From: Luteipulveratus mongoliensis
Lineage (GTDB): Bacteria > Actinomycetota > Actinomycetes > Actinomycetales > Dermatophilaceae
DNA: 64,000 nt
Direction of reading: 5' to 3'
Assembly: GCF_001190945.1 (NCBI RefSeq)
Contig: NZ_CP011112.1
Coordinates: 186,001 to 250,000, forward strand
Numbering within the stretch: the first letter of the stretch is position 1; each line of letters starts with the position of its first letter. The position numbers were made by a program, and so were the translations under genes. Below the pieces are notes generated by a model. It saw only the letters and a list, made by a program, of their open reading frames with translations, was not told the DNA's origin and did not search any database. This document shows, in pieces, positions 17,362-26,341 of the stretch.

Positions 17362-18693
17362 ATGCGTGCGGTCGGGGAGGAACACGGCCCTCCGTCGCGC
17401 CGGACGGTGCTGCGCGCCAGTGCCGCCGGGCTCGTCGTAGCCGGGGCGGGCGCTGGTGGCGCGACCTGGTGGCTGCGCGGCCGGCACGACCAACCCGGCC
17501 TCTACTCCGAGACCGTCGCGCTGACCTCGCCGACCACACGTGACCTCGTGCCTGCCGGCGAGGGACGCCTGATCTTCCCCGGCAGCCGGGTGATGCGCGC
17601 TGCGTCCGGCGCTCAGGCGCTCAATACCAAGCAGCAGCAATGGGTTTCGTCCTCAGCGCCGTGGACGCGCAACCTGGGTGAGCATGCCGAACTGGCCCGC
17701 TCCGCACTGCTCGACCTCCACGTGCTGACGGCCGGCGTACCCGGGGGAGCCACGGTCGCCGGCTGGTCACCCCTGTGGCGCTACGTCTGGCCCCGCGACT
17801 CGTCGGCAACCGCCGTGGCCCTCGCTCGCTCCGGTCACACCGCAGAAGCCACCTCGACGCTCCGCTACCTCCAGCGTGTGCAGCGCGCTGACGGCTGGTT
17901 CGAGGCCCGCTACGTGCCCGGCACCGACCGGGCGCCGGACGACCGGCAGCGGCAGCTCGACGGGTCCGGCTGGGTGATCTGGGCGACCGAGCAGGTACGC
18001 CGGTCGCTCCCCTCCGCGGACGCGGCGCAGCTCGTGCGGTCCTTGCGCACCATGCTGATGCGGTCCGTTGGCCGAATCCTCATCAGTACCAACACTCCTG
18101 ACCACCTGCCCGCTCCCTCACCCGACTACTGGGAGATCGAGCAGGACGACCTCACCCTCGGCACCGTGGCGCCGCTCCTCTCTGGGCTCGAGGCAGCGCC
18201 GACGCTGCTGACCGAGCTCGGGGAGACCGAGCTCGCGGCGGCAGCCCGCGACCGGCGTACCGAGCTGGCGGCGGCCGTGGAGACCCACTTCGGCAAGCAC
18301 GAGTGGCCACGAGACAAGGACGGTGACGAGCAGGATGCGGCGGTGGCGTTCGCCCTACCGCCGTTCGTAGCAACCGCTCCACCCGGCGCGACCGACGCGC
18401 TCGACGCCGCGGCCGGCAAGATGATCCGCCCGGCCGGCGGTCTCGCCCCCGGCGCCGACTGGAAGAAGGACGGCATCAGCTGGACGCCCGAGACCGCGGC
18501 GTTCGCGCTGGCGTCCGCGGCGACCGGTGACCGCAAGGCAGCGGAGAGCCGGCTGCGCTGGCTGACCGATCACCGGACCAGCGTGGGCTCGTTCCCGGAG
18601 AAGGTGCTGGCCGACGGCTCACCGGCCGCCGTGGCACCCCTGTCCTGGACCGCGGCGTTCGTCCTGCTCACCCTCCACGAGCTCCACGCCTGA
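17362..18693 (+). CDS. Tat-exported GH15-like (glucoamylase-type) hydrolase
   Basis: 443 residues. Twin-arginine signal SRRTVLRASAAGLVVAGAG (about 11-30). The body is an (alpha/alpha)6 GH15-type domain: SPLWRYVWPRDSSAT (about 138-152), RADGWFEARYVPG, PDYWEIEQDD (about 253; DxWE acid region), and C-terminal VGSFPEKVLADG then PLSWTAAFVLL. GH15 enzymes hydrolyse alpha-glucosides such as starch or trehalose; this one would act outside the membrane. Substrate not determinable. The ATG is 12 bases after the repeat array. Confidence 0.78.
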   Translation: MRAVGEEHGPPSRRTVLRASAAGLVVAGAGAGGATWWLRGRHDQPGLYSETVALTSPTTRDLVPAGEGRLIFPGSRVMRAASGAQALNTKQQQWVSSSAPWTRNLGEHAELARSALLDLHVLTAGVPGGATVAGWSPLWRYVWPRDSSATAVALARSGHTAEATSTLRYLQRVQRADGWFEARYVPGTDRAPDDRQRQLDGSGWVIWATEQVRRSLPSADAAQLVRSLRTMLMRSVGRILISTNTPDHLPAPSPDYWEIEQDDLTLGTVAPLLSGLEAAPTLLTELGETELAAAARDRRTELAAAVETHFGKHEWPRDKDGDEQDAAVAFALPPFVATAPPGATDALDAAAGKMIRPAGGLAPGADWKKDGISWTPETAAFALASAATGDRKAAESRLRWLTDHRTSVGSFPEKVLADGSPAAVAPLSWTAAFVLLTLHELHA

Positions 18694-18776
18694 CCGACTT
18701 GGCCGACAGTGCGATCCGCGTCGCTACCGGGTTTCGGGAAGCGACGCGGATCGCACTGTCGGCCAAGTTTCGGTCA
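18691..18776. terminator. Long hairpin, palindrome family B, copy 1
   Basis: Arms 18697-18725 and 18740-18768 are perfectly complementary over 29 bp (ACTTGGCCGACAGTGCGATC...), loop 14 bases. With a 2-base bulge the pairing continues outward by TGACCG/CGGTCA, and begins inside the stop codon of the GH15-like gene. Likely a terminator for that gene. A second copy with compensatory changes is at 55980-56043. Confidence 0.7.
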
Positions 18777-18859
18777 GGAGTCGCTAGGACGTCGCACATG
18801 GTTTGCGCGCCGGGTGCATTGTGGGAGGGCTGCCCGCGTCTCACAGGAGAGAGCCATCC

Positions 18860-21124
18860 ATGCCCACGATCGATCGCCGGCGGTTCCTGCAAATTGCAGG
18901 AGCCACCGCAGCCGCCACCGCGCTGTCCGAGACCCTGTCCGCCAGCGTGGCGCGGGCGGCCTCGATTCCTGCCAACCGCACGAACGGCTCCATCAAGGAC
19001 GTCGAGCACATCGTCGTCCTGATGCAGGAGAACCGTTCGTTCGATCACCTCTTCGGGACGCTGCGCGGGGTCCGGGGCTTCGGTGACCCACACCCGGCCG
19101 TCCTTCCGAGCGGCAAGTCGGTGTGGCACCAAGCGCGGGACACCATGGAGACGCTGCCGTTCCGGCCGGACCACGATGATCTCGGGCTCGCCTTCGTCCA
19201 GGATCTGCCGCACAACTGGCCCGACGCGCACGCGGCCTTCAACGGCGGCAAGTACGACGGGTGGATCGCGGCCAAGGGCACGACCACGATGGCGCACCTG
19301 AAGCGGCCCGACATGCCGTTCCACTTCGCGCTGGCCGACGCCTTCACGGTGTGCGACGCCTATCACTGCTCGTTCATGGGCTCCACCGACCCCAACCGCT
19401 ATTACATGTGGACCGGTTGGGTCGGCAACGACGGCAAGGGCGGCGGACCCGTCATCGGCAACGATGAGAAGGGCTACGACTGGACGACGTACCCCGAACG
19501 CCTTGAGGCTGCTGGGCTTTCGTGGAAGATCTACCAGGACGTCGGCGACGGCTTGGACAAGGACCACGGCTGGGGCTGGATCGGAGATGCCTACCGCGGC
19601 AACTACGGCGACAACTCGTTGCTCTACTTCAACAAGTACCGCAACGCCAAGGCCGGCGACCCGCTCTACGACAAGGCGCGTACTGGGACGGACGCCTCCA
19701 AGGGCGAGGGCTTCTTCGACCAGCTACGCGCTGACGTCAAGGGCGGCCGGCTGCCGCAGATCTCCTGGATCGCCGCACCGGAGGCCTTCACGGAGCACCC
19801 GAACTGGCCCGTCAACTACGGCGCCTGGTACACCTCGCAGGTCCTCGACGCCCTCACCTCCGACCCCGAGGTCTGGAGCAAGACGGCACTGCTGATCACG
19901 TACGACGAGAACGATGGCTTCTTCGACCACGTCGTGCCTGCTTACCCGAACTCTCCTCAGCTGCAAGGGAATTCGACGGTCTCGACCGAGAACGAGATCT
20001 ACTCCGGACCAGCCGGAGCGACCGGTCCGTACGGCCTGGGCCAGCGGGTCCCCATGCTCGTCGTGTCTCCCTGGAGCACCGGCGGCTGGGTCTGCTCTGA
20101 GACCTTCGATCACACCTCGATCATCCGGTTCATGGAGGAGCGGTTCGGGGTCGAGGAGCCCCAGATCACTCCATGGCGGCGAGCCGTCTGCGGCGACCTG
20201 ACCTCCGCTTTCGACTTCGGCCGCACCCACACGACGGTGCCGTCACTGCCGAGCACCACGACGTACAAGCCGCAGGACAACGCGCGGCACCCGGACTACG
20301 TCCCGACACCTCCCGCGAAGGGTCTGATTCCCAAGCAGGAGAAGGGAGTTCGCCCTTCAAGAGCTCTTGCGTACGCTGTCGAGGCTGCTGCTGTGGTTGA
20401 CGGCAAGACCCTTCGCGCAACGCTCAAGAACACCGGGCGGCTCGGCGTCCACCTCCAAGCACGGTCTCGCGATGTCGCAGGCGCACCGTTCTCGTACACC
20501 ATCGGCGCCGGGGACAGCCTGTCACCGACCTGGCCGCTCGGCCCGACGTACGACCTGCAGCTGCACGGACCCAACGGATTCTTCCGTCGCTACGCAGGCA
20601 CCACCGCCAGCACGCCGGTGGAGGTCACATCAGGCGTCGACTCCCGTCACCGTCTCCGGCTCACCCTCACCAGCTCACGCACGGCCACCGTCACGGTCAC
20701 TGATGCGTACTCCCGCTCAGGAGGACGGCCCGTCACCATCGTCGGCGGACGTCCGCAGGTGGTCGTCATGGACCTGACGGCACAGCATGGGTGGTACGAC
20801 GTGCTCGTCACCACGGCGGGTGACACCTCTTTCGCGCGTCACCTCGCCGGACGAGTCGAGAACGGTCGTGCTTCCACCAGCGATCCACAGCTCGCCGGTC
20901 CGGTTGGCCACGGTCAGCCGACGCCGACTGCCACCCCGACTCAGACTGTCAGCGGGCCGCCCGTCCAGACCGACCAGATGGGCGACTCCGGCGACTCCGG
21001 CGGCAACGCCGTCACGGTGCTGACGGCCACGACACTCGCCGCGGCAGGCGGCGGCGCCGCGTACGCCGCGAAGCGCCGTACGCAGGAGGACCTGCCGACA
21101 GCGGAAGGCGATCGCGAGGTCTGA
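18860..21124 (+). CDS. Phosphocholine-specific phospholipase C, Tat substrate
   Basis: 754 residues from ATG 18860 (AGGAGAG 9-16 bases upstream). Tat signal DRRRFLQIAGATAAATAL. Acid-phosphatase-superfamily PLC: HIVVLMQENRSFDHLFGTL (about 50-68), HCSFMGSTDPNRYYMWTG (about 172), ISWIAAPEAFTEHPNWPVN (about 310), DENDGFFDHVVP (about 350). Two beta-rich C-terminal DUF756-type domains follow (about 515-680), then a Thr/Pro linker and a hydrophobic stretch AVTVLTATTLAAAGGGAAYA near 715-735 with KRR after it, suggesting C-terminal membrane anchoring, which is uncommon for this family. Confidence 0.9.
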   Translation: MPTIDRRRFLQIAGATAAATALSETLSASVARAASIPANRTNGSIKDVEHIVVLMQENRSFDHLFGTLRGVRGFGDPHPAVLPSGKSVWHQARDTMETLPFRPDHDDLGLAFVQDLPHNWPDAHAAFNGGKYDGWIAAKGTTTMAHLKRPDMPFHFALADAFTVCDAYHCSFMGSTDPNRYYMWTGWVGNDGKGGGPVIGNDEKGYDWTTYPERLEAAGLSWKIYQDVGDGLDKDHGWGWIGDAYRGNYGDNSLLYFNKYRNAKAGDPLYDKARTGTDASKGEGFFDQLRADVKGGRLPQISWIAAPEAFTEHPNWPVNYGAWYTSQVLDALTSDPEVWSKTALLITYDENDGFFDHVVPAYPNSPQLQGNSTVSTENEIYSGPAGATGPYGLGQRVPMLVVSPWSTGGWVCSETFDHTSIIRFMEERFGVEEPQITPWRRAVCGDLTSAFDFGRTHTTVPSLPSTTTYKPQDNARHPDYVPTPPAKGLIPKQEKGVRPSRALAYAVEAAAVVDGKTLRATLKNTGRLGVHLQARSRDVAGAPFSYTIGAGDSLSPTWPLGPTYDLQLHGPNGFFRRYAGTTASTPVEVTSGVDSRHRLRLTLTSSRTATVTVTDAYSRSGGRPVTIVGGRPQVVVMDLTAQHGWYDVLVTTAGDTSFARHLAGRVENGRASTSDPQLAGPVGHGQPTPTATPTQTVSGPPVQTDQMGDSGDSGGNAVTVLTATTLAAAGGGAAYAAKRRTQEDLPTAEGDREV

Positions 21125-21146
21125 GTCTGTTCGGATGCCAACACGT

Positions 21147-21176
21147 CTCGGGACTCGGCACTAGCCGAGTCCCGAG
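21147..21176. terminator. Bidirectional terminator hairpin
   Basis: CTCGGGACTCGGC / loop ACTA / GCCGAGTCCCGAG, 13-bp perfect stem between the convergent phospholipase and wall-hydrolase genes. No T-run on either side, as usual for high-GC actinobacteria. Confidence 0.8.
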
Positions 21177-21218
21177 CTCAACCGGCTAGTGCCTGGGCTC
21201 AACGAAGGTCAGGCAGGT

Positions 21219-23792
21219 TCAGCGGTGGGTGTTGGCCGGCTTCTGGTAGGACTCGCCGCCGTTGGTGTGCTTGTGGTGACGGTGCCTGGTTGAGCGCTTC
21301 TCGTCCTGCTTGACGGGCGCGTTCACCCGGCGTCGCTGCTCGGCCTTGGAGTGCGTCTTCGAATGCGCCTTCGCGGACGCGGAGTGCTTGCCTCGGGTGG
21401 CCGTCTGGTCGACCTGCCCTGCTGCTGGCGCTGTCGGCATCGCCACCACCGGTGCCGGCGCGGTCGTCGGGCTGACGCGCCAGGTCTCGAAGATGTGGTG
21501 CTTCTTGCGCGCGTCCGCGTAGCCGCGGTAGCTGACGCCCTTGGTCGGGTCGGATGCCGCGATCGCGATCTTCTTGACCGGGTCGACCACGATCAGCACG
21601 TTGCCGATGCGCTTGGGGCCGCGGTAGCTGTCGACGAAGATCAGGTCTCCGGCCCGCTCACGCCCGGGCACCACGCGTACGCCCTTGCCGCCCGCCAGCC
21701 AGTCGCGCTGCTGCTGGGCGGTGCGCGGCAGGCTGACGTGCGTCTGGTCGTAGGCGCTCTGCACGAACGAGGAGGCATCCCAGGCGTCCGGGCCGGTCGC
21801 GCCCATCCGGTGCGTGTCGCCGAGCTGGGACTTGGCCCAGTCGACGACGGCCGCGGTGTCCAGGGCCGGCGGTCCGCACACCGGAGCGGCTGTGCCAGCG
21901 CCGGGCGCCGCCGAGGGCATGTCCGTGATCGTGAACGTGCCGTGATCGACCGGCCCGCCGCCACCGGAGTAGACACGCGCGTAGTAGAGGACGTCGTTCA
22001 CGTAGGTCTGTGCGTGGTGATAGGCGAACAGCGCCCGCCGGAGGGCCGTCGGGCCGCCCGCCGCACCCGCGCGGGACAGGTAGTTGGCCGCTGCCATGAC
22101 CGAGTCGGACGCGTCTCCGATGGTCGCGCGACCGTCGCCGTTGCCGTCGACACCGACGGTCTTCCAGGTCGCCGGCGTGAGCCGCATCGGACCCTTGGCG
22201 CCGTCCGGCGAGGCCGTTGTGCCGCGGCCGTGGGCGCTTTCTTCCATCCCGATGCCGGCGAGCACCGAGAAGGGGACGTGGTACTTCTGCGAAGCCACGA
22301 CGTAGCGCTCGAGCATGGCTCGCGGGATCGGCTGCGCCTTCTTGGCCAGCGACGCCTTGCGGGGCGAACCCGGCGCCGGCACGGCGAACGCGACTTGCTC
22401 GAAGGACCGTTTGCCAGAGCTCGGCTTCAGCGCCGCCTTGGCAACGGCGGCGTTCTTGGACGGCGTCGGGACCGGCGACTGGTCAGGCGAGGCCTCGACA
22501 GCGGCCGGAACGGCACCCGCGTTGCCCGCACCGGCGTACGCGGCCGAGTAGAAGAGCACGTCGTTGACGTACCAGTCGGCGTGGTTGTAGGCGAGCAGCG
22601 CTCGTCGTACGCCGTCCGCGCCGTTCGCGACGCCCGAGTGGGTCAGGTAGTTGGCCGCCGACATGACCGAGTCGGCGCGGTTGTTGATGTCCGCCTTGCC
22701 GTCGCCGTCACCGTCGACACCCATGGTTTTCCAGGTGCCCGGCATGAACTGCATGAGCCCGCGAGCGCCCGCCGACGAGACCGCGCTCGTGCGACCGTGC
22801 GCCGTCTCGGACATGCCGATGCCGGCGAGCAGGTTCCACGGGATCCGGTAGCGCTGGGCCGCGGCGTTGTAGAGGGCGAGGACATCCTGCGGGATCGAGA
22901 CCGCCGGGTTGACCAGTGACGCCCTGCGCGGGGCGCCGTACGCCGGGACTGCGCCGGCGAAGGCCACCGTGACCGCGGAGCCCGGACGACCGTCCAACGA
23001 CACCCGTTGCTGCTGCATGAAGGGGATCGGATCGACCGGCTTGCCGTCGACCCGGATCTCGAAGTGCAGGTGCACCCCGGTCGCGTCACCGGTGGCGCCC
23101 TCGACACCGATCTGCTGTCCGGCGCTGACCTGGGTGCCCGGGCGGAGGTCGGCGGCGATGGAGTCGAGGTGACCGTAGATGCTCGTGATGCCGCCCGCAT
23201 GGCGGATCTCGACCGAGTTGCCCAGTCCGCCGTAGGGCCCGCTGCGCGCGACGACACCGTCCGCGGCGGCCAGGACCGGGTCGTTGCGGTGGCTCGAGAG
23301 GTCGACCCCGGAGTGCAGCCGCTCGACCTTGTGGATCGGGTGCATCCGCATCCCGAACGGGCTGGTCACGGTGTAGGCGGTGCTCAGCGGGGTACGCCAC
23401 CCACCGAGACCGAGACCGACGTTGACCTGGCAAGAGCTGGCTGACTGGGCGGCGGCCGGCTTGGCCTTGCCCTTGGCGGGCTCAGCACCTGCAGGCCGGA
23501 GGGTAGATCGCTGGGCATTGCTTCCCGGCTGCGGAGGTTGCGGAGTGCTCGCGGCCGCTTGCGATGTGCTCATGGCGACGCCGAACCCGGCCAGCAGCGC
23601 CGGCGCCACCGCGTAGGTCGCGACGCCACTCAGCCGAGAGGACTGGGCCTCGATGAGGTGCTTGGGGACATATCCATCCGTCCACCATGCCGGTGCACGC
23701 TGCGCCAGCGGGTCGGACGGCACGTCGACAGAGAGTGCGGAAGGGGCTGCCGAAGGCCGTGCGTGGCGGGACGATGCAGACTGCTTGGCCAC
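21219..23792 (-). CDS. Multidomain wall hydrolase: M23 + two lytic transglycosylase modules + dead NlpC/P60
   Basis: 857 residues from GTG 23792. One hydrophobic segment near 57-75, then M23 endopeptidase (about 140-260; LHSGVDLSS and VHLHFEIRVDG zinc ligands). SLT-like module 1 (about 300-420) has GIGMSETAHG with the catalytic Glu and RGLMQFMPGTW. SLT-like module 2 (about 495-610) has GIGMEESAHG, but GPMRLTPATW replaces GLMQFMPxTW. Both carry DGDGDGKADI / DGNGDGRATI loops. The last module (about 650-780) is NlpC/P60-like but reads WDASSF where the nucleophile Cys belongs and RIGNVLIV in place of the His strand. A basic His-rich tail follows. Probably cuts or remodels peptidoglycan; paralogue of the next gene. 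Confidence 0.85.
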   Translation of the reverse strand: MAKQSASSRHARPSAAPSALSVDVPSDPLAQRAPAWWTDGYVPKHLIEAQSSRLSGVATYAVAPALLAGFGVAMSTSQAAASTPQPPQPGSNAQRSTLRPAGAEPAKGKAKPAAAQSASSCQVNVGLGLGGWRTPLSTAYTVTSPFGMRMHPIHKVERLHSGVDLSSHRNDPVLAAADGVVARSGPYGGLGNSVEIRHAGGITSIYGHLDSIAADLRPGTQVSAGQQIGVEGATGDATGVHLHFEIRVDGKPVDPIPFMQQQRVSLDGRPGSAVTVAFAGAVPAYGAPRRASLVNPAVSIPQDVLALYNAAAQRYRIPWNLLAGIGMSETAHGRTSAVSSAGARGLMQFMPGTWKTMGVDGDGDGKADINNRADSVMSAANYLTHSGVANGADGVRRALLAYNHADWYVNDVLFYSAAYAGAGNAGAVPAAVEASPDQSPVPTPSKNAAVAKAALKPSSGKRSFEQVAFAVPAPGSPRKASLAKKAQPIPRAMLERYVVASQKYHVPFSVLAGIGMEESAHGRGTTASPDGAKGPMRLTPATWKTVGVDGNGDGRATIGDASDSVMAAANYLSRAGAAGGPTALRRALFAYHHAQTYVNDVLYYARVYSGGGGPVDHGTFTITDMPSAAPGAGTAAPVCGPPALDTAAVVDWAKSQLGDTHRMGATGPDAWDASSFVQSAYDQTHVSLPRTAQQQRDWLAGGKGVRVVPGRERAGDLIFVDSYRGPKRIGNVLIVVDPVKKIAIAASDPTKGVSYRGYADARKKHHIFETWRVSPTTAPAPVVAMPTAPAAGQVDQTATRGKHSASAKAHSKTHSKAEQRRRVNAPVKQDEKRSTRHRHHKHTNGGESYQKPANTHR

Positions 23793-23889
23793 GCGCCCCT
23801 CCTCGCGGCCGCCGTCGTGGCGGGCCGAGCTCTGTACCCGTGAGTATGCATGGTTGAGGAGCGAGCCGGAAGGGGACGGCGAGAGTTCA

Positions 23890-23907
23890 GATGTTCTCTT
23901 GATGTTC
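23890..23907 (-). promoter_or_regulatory. Direct repeats upstream of wall-hydrolase gene
   Basis: On the minus strand, GAACATC occurs twice (complement of 23901-23907 and 23890-23896), 11 bases apart, about 100 bases before the GTG at 23792. One-helical-turn spacing is typical of response-regulator or similar tandem binding sites. No protein is assigned. Confidence 0.25.
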
Positions 23908-23953
23908 CGAGGGGGAACGCGCGCATTGCCGCTGAGACGGTGCCGATCTGGTG

Positions 23954-25729
23954 CTATTCCGTGGGCGCCGGCGGCAGCGGCAGACCGTCGGGCGTGGGGA
24001 TCGGGATGGACTTCGGCGTCGGCTTCGGGCTCGGCTTCGAGGTGGGCGAAGGCTTCGCATCAGTCGACTTGGAGGTCGGCGAAGGCTTGGCCGTGGCGGA
24101 CGAACTGGGCGCCTCGGTCGGCACCGGGAGCGGCAGCGTCTCCGGGGTGGGTGACGGCTTCGGCGTCGCTGTCGCTGTCGAGCTGGGCGACGCGGTGGGC
24201 GCGACCTTCGGTGCCGGCTTCGCGGCGGGCTTCACCGCCGGCTTCGGGTCGGCCGGACGCCAGATCTCGAAGATGCGCTGCGTCTTGGCGAAGTCCTTGT
24301 ACGAGCCGTAGATGACGCCCGTACGCGGGTTCTTGGCCTCCAGAGTCGTCTTCTTCTTCGGGTCGTGGACCAGCGCCACGTAGCCGATCGTGCTCGGGTC
24401 GCGGTAGCTGTTGATGAAGATCAGGTCGCCGGGGCGCTCCTGGCCGGGCTGGATCCGGGTGCCGTGACCCTGGGCCAGGTAGTTGCGCTGGTCCTTGGAC
24501 GAGCGCGGCAGCGAGACGCCGATCTGGGCGTACGCCGTCCTGCTGTACGACGACGCGTCCCAGGTGTTCGGGCCGTTGGCGCCCAGGGCGAACGCGTCAC
24601 CCACGTGCGAGCGGGCCCAGCCGACCACGGTCGCCATCCGCTTGTTGTCGATCTGCGGCATCTTCGGACCGGCGGCCTTCTTGGTCGCCTTGCAACCCAT
24701 CGGGGGCTTGCCGACGTAGCCGCCGCCGTAGGACTGCGCGTAGTAGAGGACGTCGTTGATGTACCACTCAGCGTGGTTGTACGAGTAGATCGCGTCACGC
24801 ACGCCCTGCGGGTTCTTCTTCGCACCCGAGCGGGTGAGGTAGTTGGCGGCCGACATCGCGCTGTCGGCGTCGTTGTTGATGTCAGCGCGGCCGTCACCGT
24901 CGCCGTCGACACCCATCCAGCGCCAGGTCGCGGGCATGAACTGCATCAGACCCTTCGCCCCGGCGGATGAGGTGCCCTTGTTCTTGCCGTGTGCGGTCTC
25001 CTCCATGCCGATGCCGGCGAGCAGCGTCCACGGGAGGCCGTAGCGGTTGGCCGCGTTGACGTACAGCCGCTTGATGCCGGCCGGGACGGGGAGAGGTTTG
25101 TTGGCCAGGGAAGCCTGGCGCGGCGTACCGGCGCTTGGGAGCACGAAGGCGGTGCCGGTGTAGGACTTGCCGACCGGACGGCCGTCGAGCGCCGCGTGAC
25201 GCTGCTCCATGAACGTCAGCGGATCGACCGGGGAGCCGTTGCGGCGGACCTCGTAGTGCAGGTGGTCGCCGGTCGAGTCGCCGGTGCTGCCCTCAAAACC
25301 GACCCGCTGACCCATCGCGACCCGGGTGCCGACCCGCACGTCGATGCGCGCCATGTGGCCGTAGTACGTGGCGATGCCGCCGTTGTGCTGGATCTGCACG
25401 GTGTTGCCGAGGCCGCCGTAGTGGCCCGCCCGTACGACCTTGCCGGCGGAGGCGGCAACCACAGGCCCCGGGCCGGGCTCGGACACCAGGTCGATGCCGG
25501 CGTGCAGCTTGCGGGTGTGGGTGATCGGGTGGTTGCGGTAGCCGAAGGGGCTGCTCTGGCGGTAGGCCTGCTGGAACGGCGGGCGCCAGGTGCTCGTTGA
25601 TCGGTTGACCTCGCAGGCGTCGGCGCTGTTGACGAAGACGCCGACACCAACGGAAACCACGGTCATGGCCACCACCAGGATCGCTCCGATGAGCCACTCC
25701 TGCGCAGTGACCTGCGTCCCCTTGCGCAC
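23954..25729 (-). CDS. Multidomain wall hydrolase: M23 + lytic transglycosylase + dead NlpC/P60
   Basis: 591 residues from GTG 25729 (GGGAG about 9 bases upstream). N-terminal TM helix (about 12-34), M23 domain (about 55-175; LHAGIDLV and HLHYEVRRNG), one SLT-like module (about 225-345; GIGMEETAHG, KGLMQFMPATW, DGDGDGRADI), then an NlpC/P60-like module (about 375-500) with WDASSY in place of D-C-S and TIGYVALVHD in place of the His strand. A C-terminal Ser/Pro/Thr/Lys tail (SPTSKSTDAKPSPTSKPSPK) could span the wall. Same architecture as the downstream paralogue minus one SLT module. I looked for a ydaO-type riboswitch in its leader and did not find one. Confidence 0.85.
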   Translation of the reverse strand: MRKGTQVTAQEWLIGAILVVAMTVVSVGVGVFVNSADACEVNRSTSTWRPPFQQAYRQSSPFGYRNHPITHTRKLHAGIDLVSEPGPGPVVAASAGKVVRAGHYGGLGNTVQIQHNGGIATYYGHMARIDVRVGTRVAMGQRVGFEGSTGDSTGDHLHYEVRRNGSPVDPLTFMEQRHAALDGRPVGKSYTGTAFVLPSAGTPRQASLANKPLPVPAGIKRLYVNAANRYGLPWTLLAGIGMEETAHGKNKGTSSAGAKGLMQFMPATWRWMGVDGDGDGRADINNDADSAMSAANYLTRSGAKKNPQGVRDAIYSYNHAEWYINDVLYYAQSYGGGYVGKPPMGCKATKKAAGPKMPQIDNKRMATVVGWARSHVGDAFALGANGPNTWDASSYSRTAYAQIGVSLPRSSKDQRNYLAQGHGTRIQPGQERPGDLIFINSYRDPSTIGYVALVHDPKKKTTLEAKNPRTGVIYGSYKDFAKTQRIFEIWRPADPKPAVKPAAKPAPKVAPTASPSSTATATPKPSPTPETLPLPVPTEAPSSSATAKPSPTSKSTDAKPSPTSKPSPKPTPKSIPIPTPDGLPLPPAPTE

Positions 25730-25879
25730 CGTGGTTCTCCCTTGTGGTTGTCGGTCAGGCCCGTCAAAACCGACGCGAGGGCCCTGGAACTGGTTCCATG
25801 ACGACAGGGGAGGAACGACTCACTCCTTTCGGCCGTCAGGACTTCGGACCACACACCGCCAGAGACCAGGAGCGAAACC

Positions 25880-26341
25880 ATGAAGGCGGCTCTCCACCCC
25901 ATCAGCCCGGAGCAGCACACGCTGATCTCGCAGGCACAGAGGAGCCGGCTCCGCGAGGACCTGGACCGGCTCGACACGCAGCGCGCCATGGTGGCGGCCA
26001 TCAAGGCCGGCGTACGACAGCAGGCCCTGGCCGAAGCGCTCGGCGTCTCGCAGGGTGCGGTGAGCCAGCGCCTCAAGATCGCGCGCGACGCGTCCGCCGT
26101 GCCGGACGGCTTCGCAGGCGCGTCACCGCGCGAGATCGCCCAGCGGTACGCCCTCGGTCAGCTCGACCAGACAACGCTCGTACGCCAGCTCACGGCCTGG
26201 CCGTACCCGCCCCGTGACGACGAGTCCGGCGATCACCCGTGGGAGGAGGTCGCCGAAGCGGTCGACCGCGGATGGATCACGCACGACGAGTACGAACAGG
26301 TCCTGCTCGGCCGCGGCCTCCCGCTGACCTCCGCGGGTTAG
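25880..26341 (+). CDS. Helix-turn-helix protein of unknown role
   Basis: 153 residues from ATG 25880 with AGGAG upstream. The N-terminal 50 residues are a charged helix, followed by an HTH: MVAAIKAGVRQQALAEALGV then SQGAVSQRLKIARD (about 37-70). The C-terminal half is acidic, with ITHDEYEQVLLGRGLP at the end. Divergent from the wall hydrolase; its TAG stop interlocks with the TAA of the convergent XRE-cupin gene (TTAG at 26338-26341). Probably a DNA-binding regulator; target unknown. Confidence 0.6.
   Translation: MKAALHPISPEQHTLISQAQRSRLREDLDRLDTQRAMVAAIKAGVRQQALAEALGVSQGAVSQRLKIARDASAVPDGFAGASPREIAQRYALGQLDQTTLVRQLTAWPYPPRDDESGDHPWEEVAEAVDRGWITHDEYEQVLLGRGLPLTSAG

Noticed and set aside
21351-22919. 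522-codon rightward open frame
   Set aside because: Antisense to the M23/SLT wall hydrolase, with no recognisable domain and arginine-rich composition.
25730-25879. ydaO-type (c-di-AMP) riboswitch before the wall-hydrolase gene
   Set aside because: Expected from actinobacterial wall-hydrolase leaders, but the conserved segments of that RNA were not found on the minus strand.
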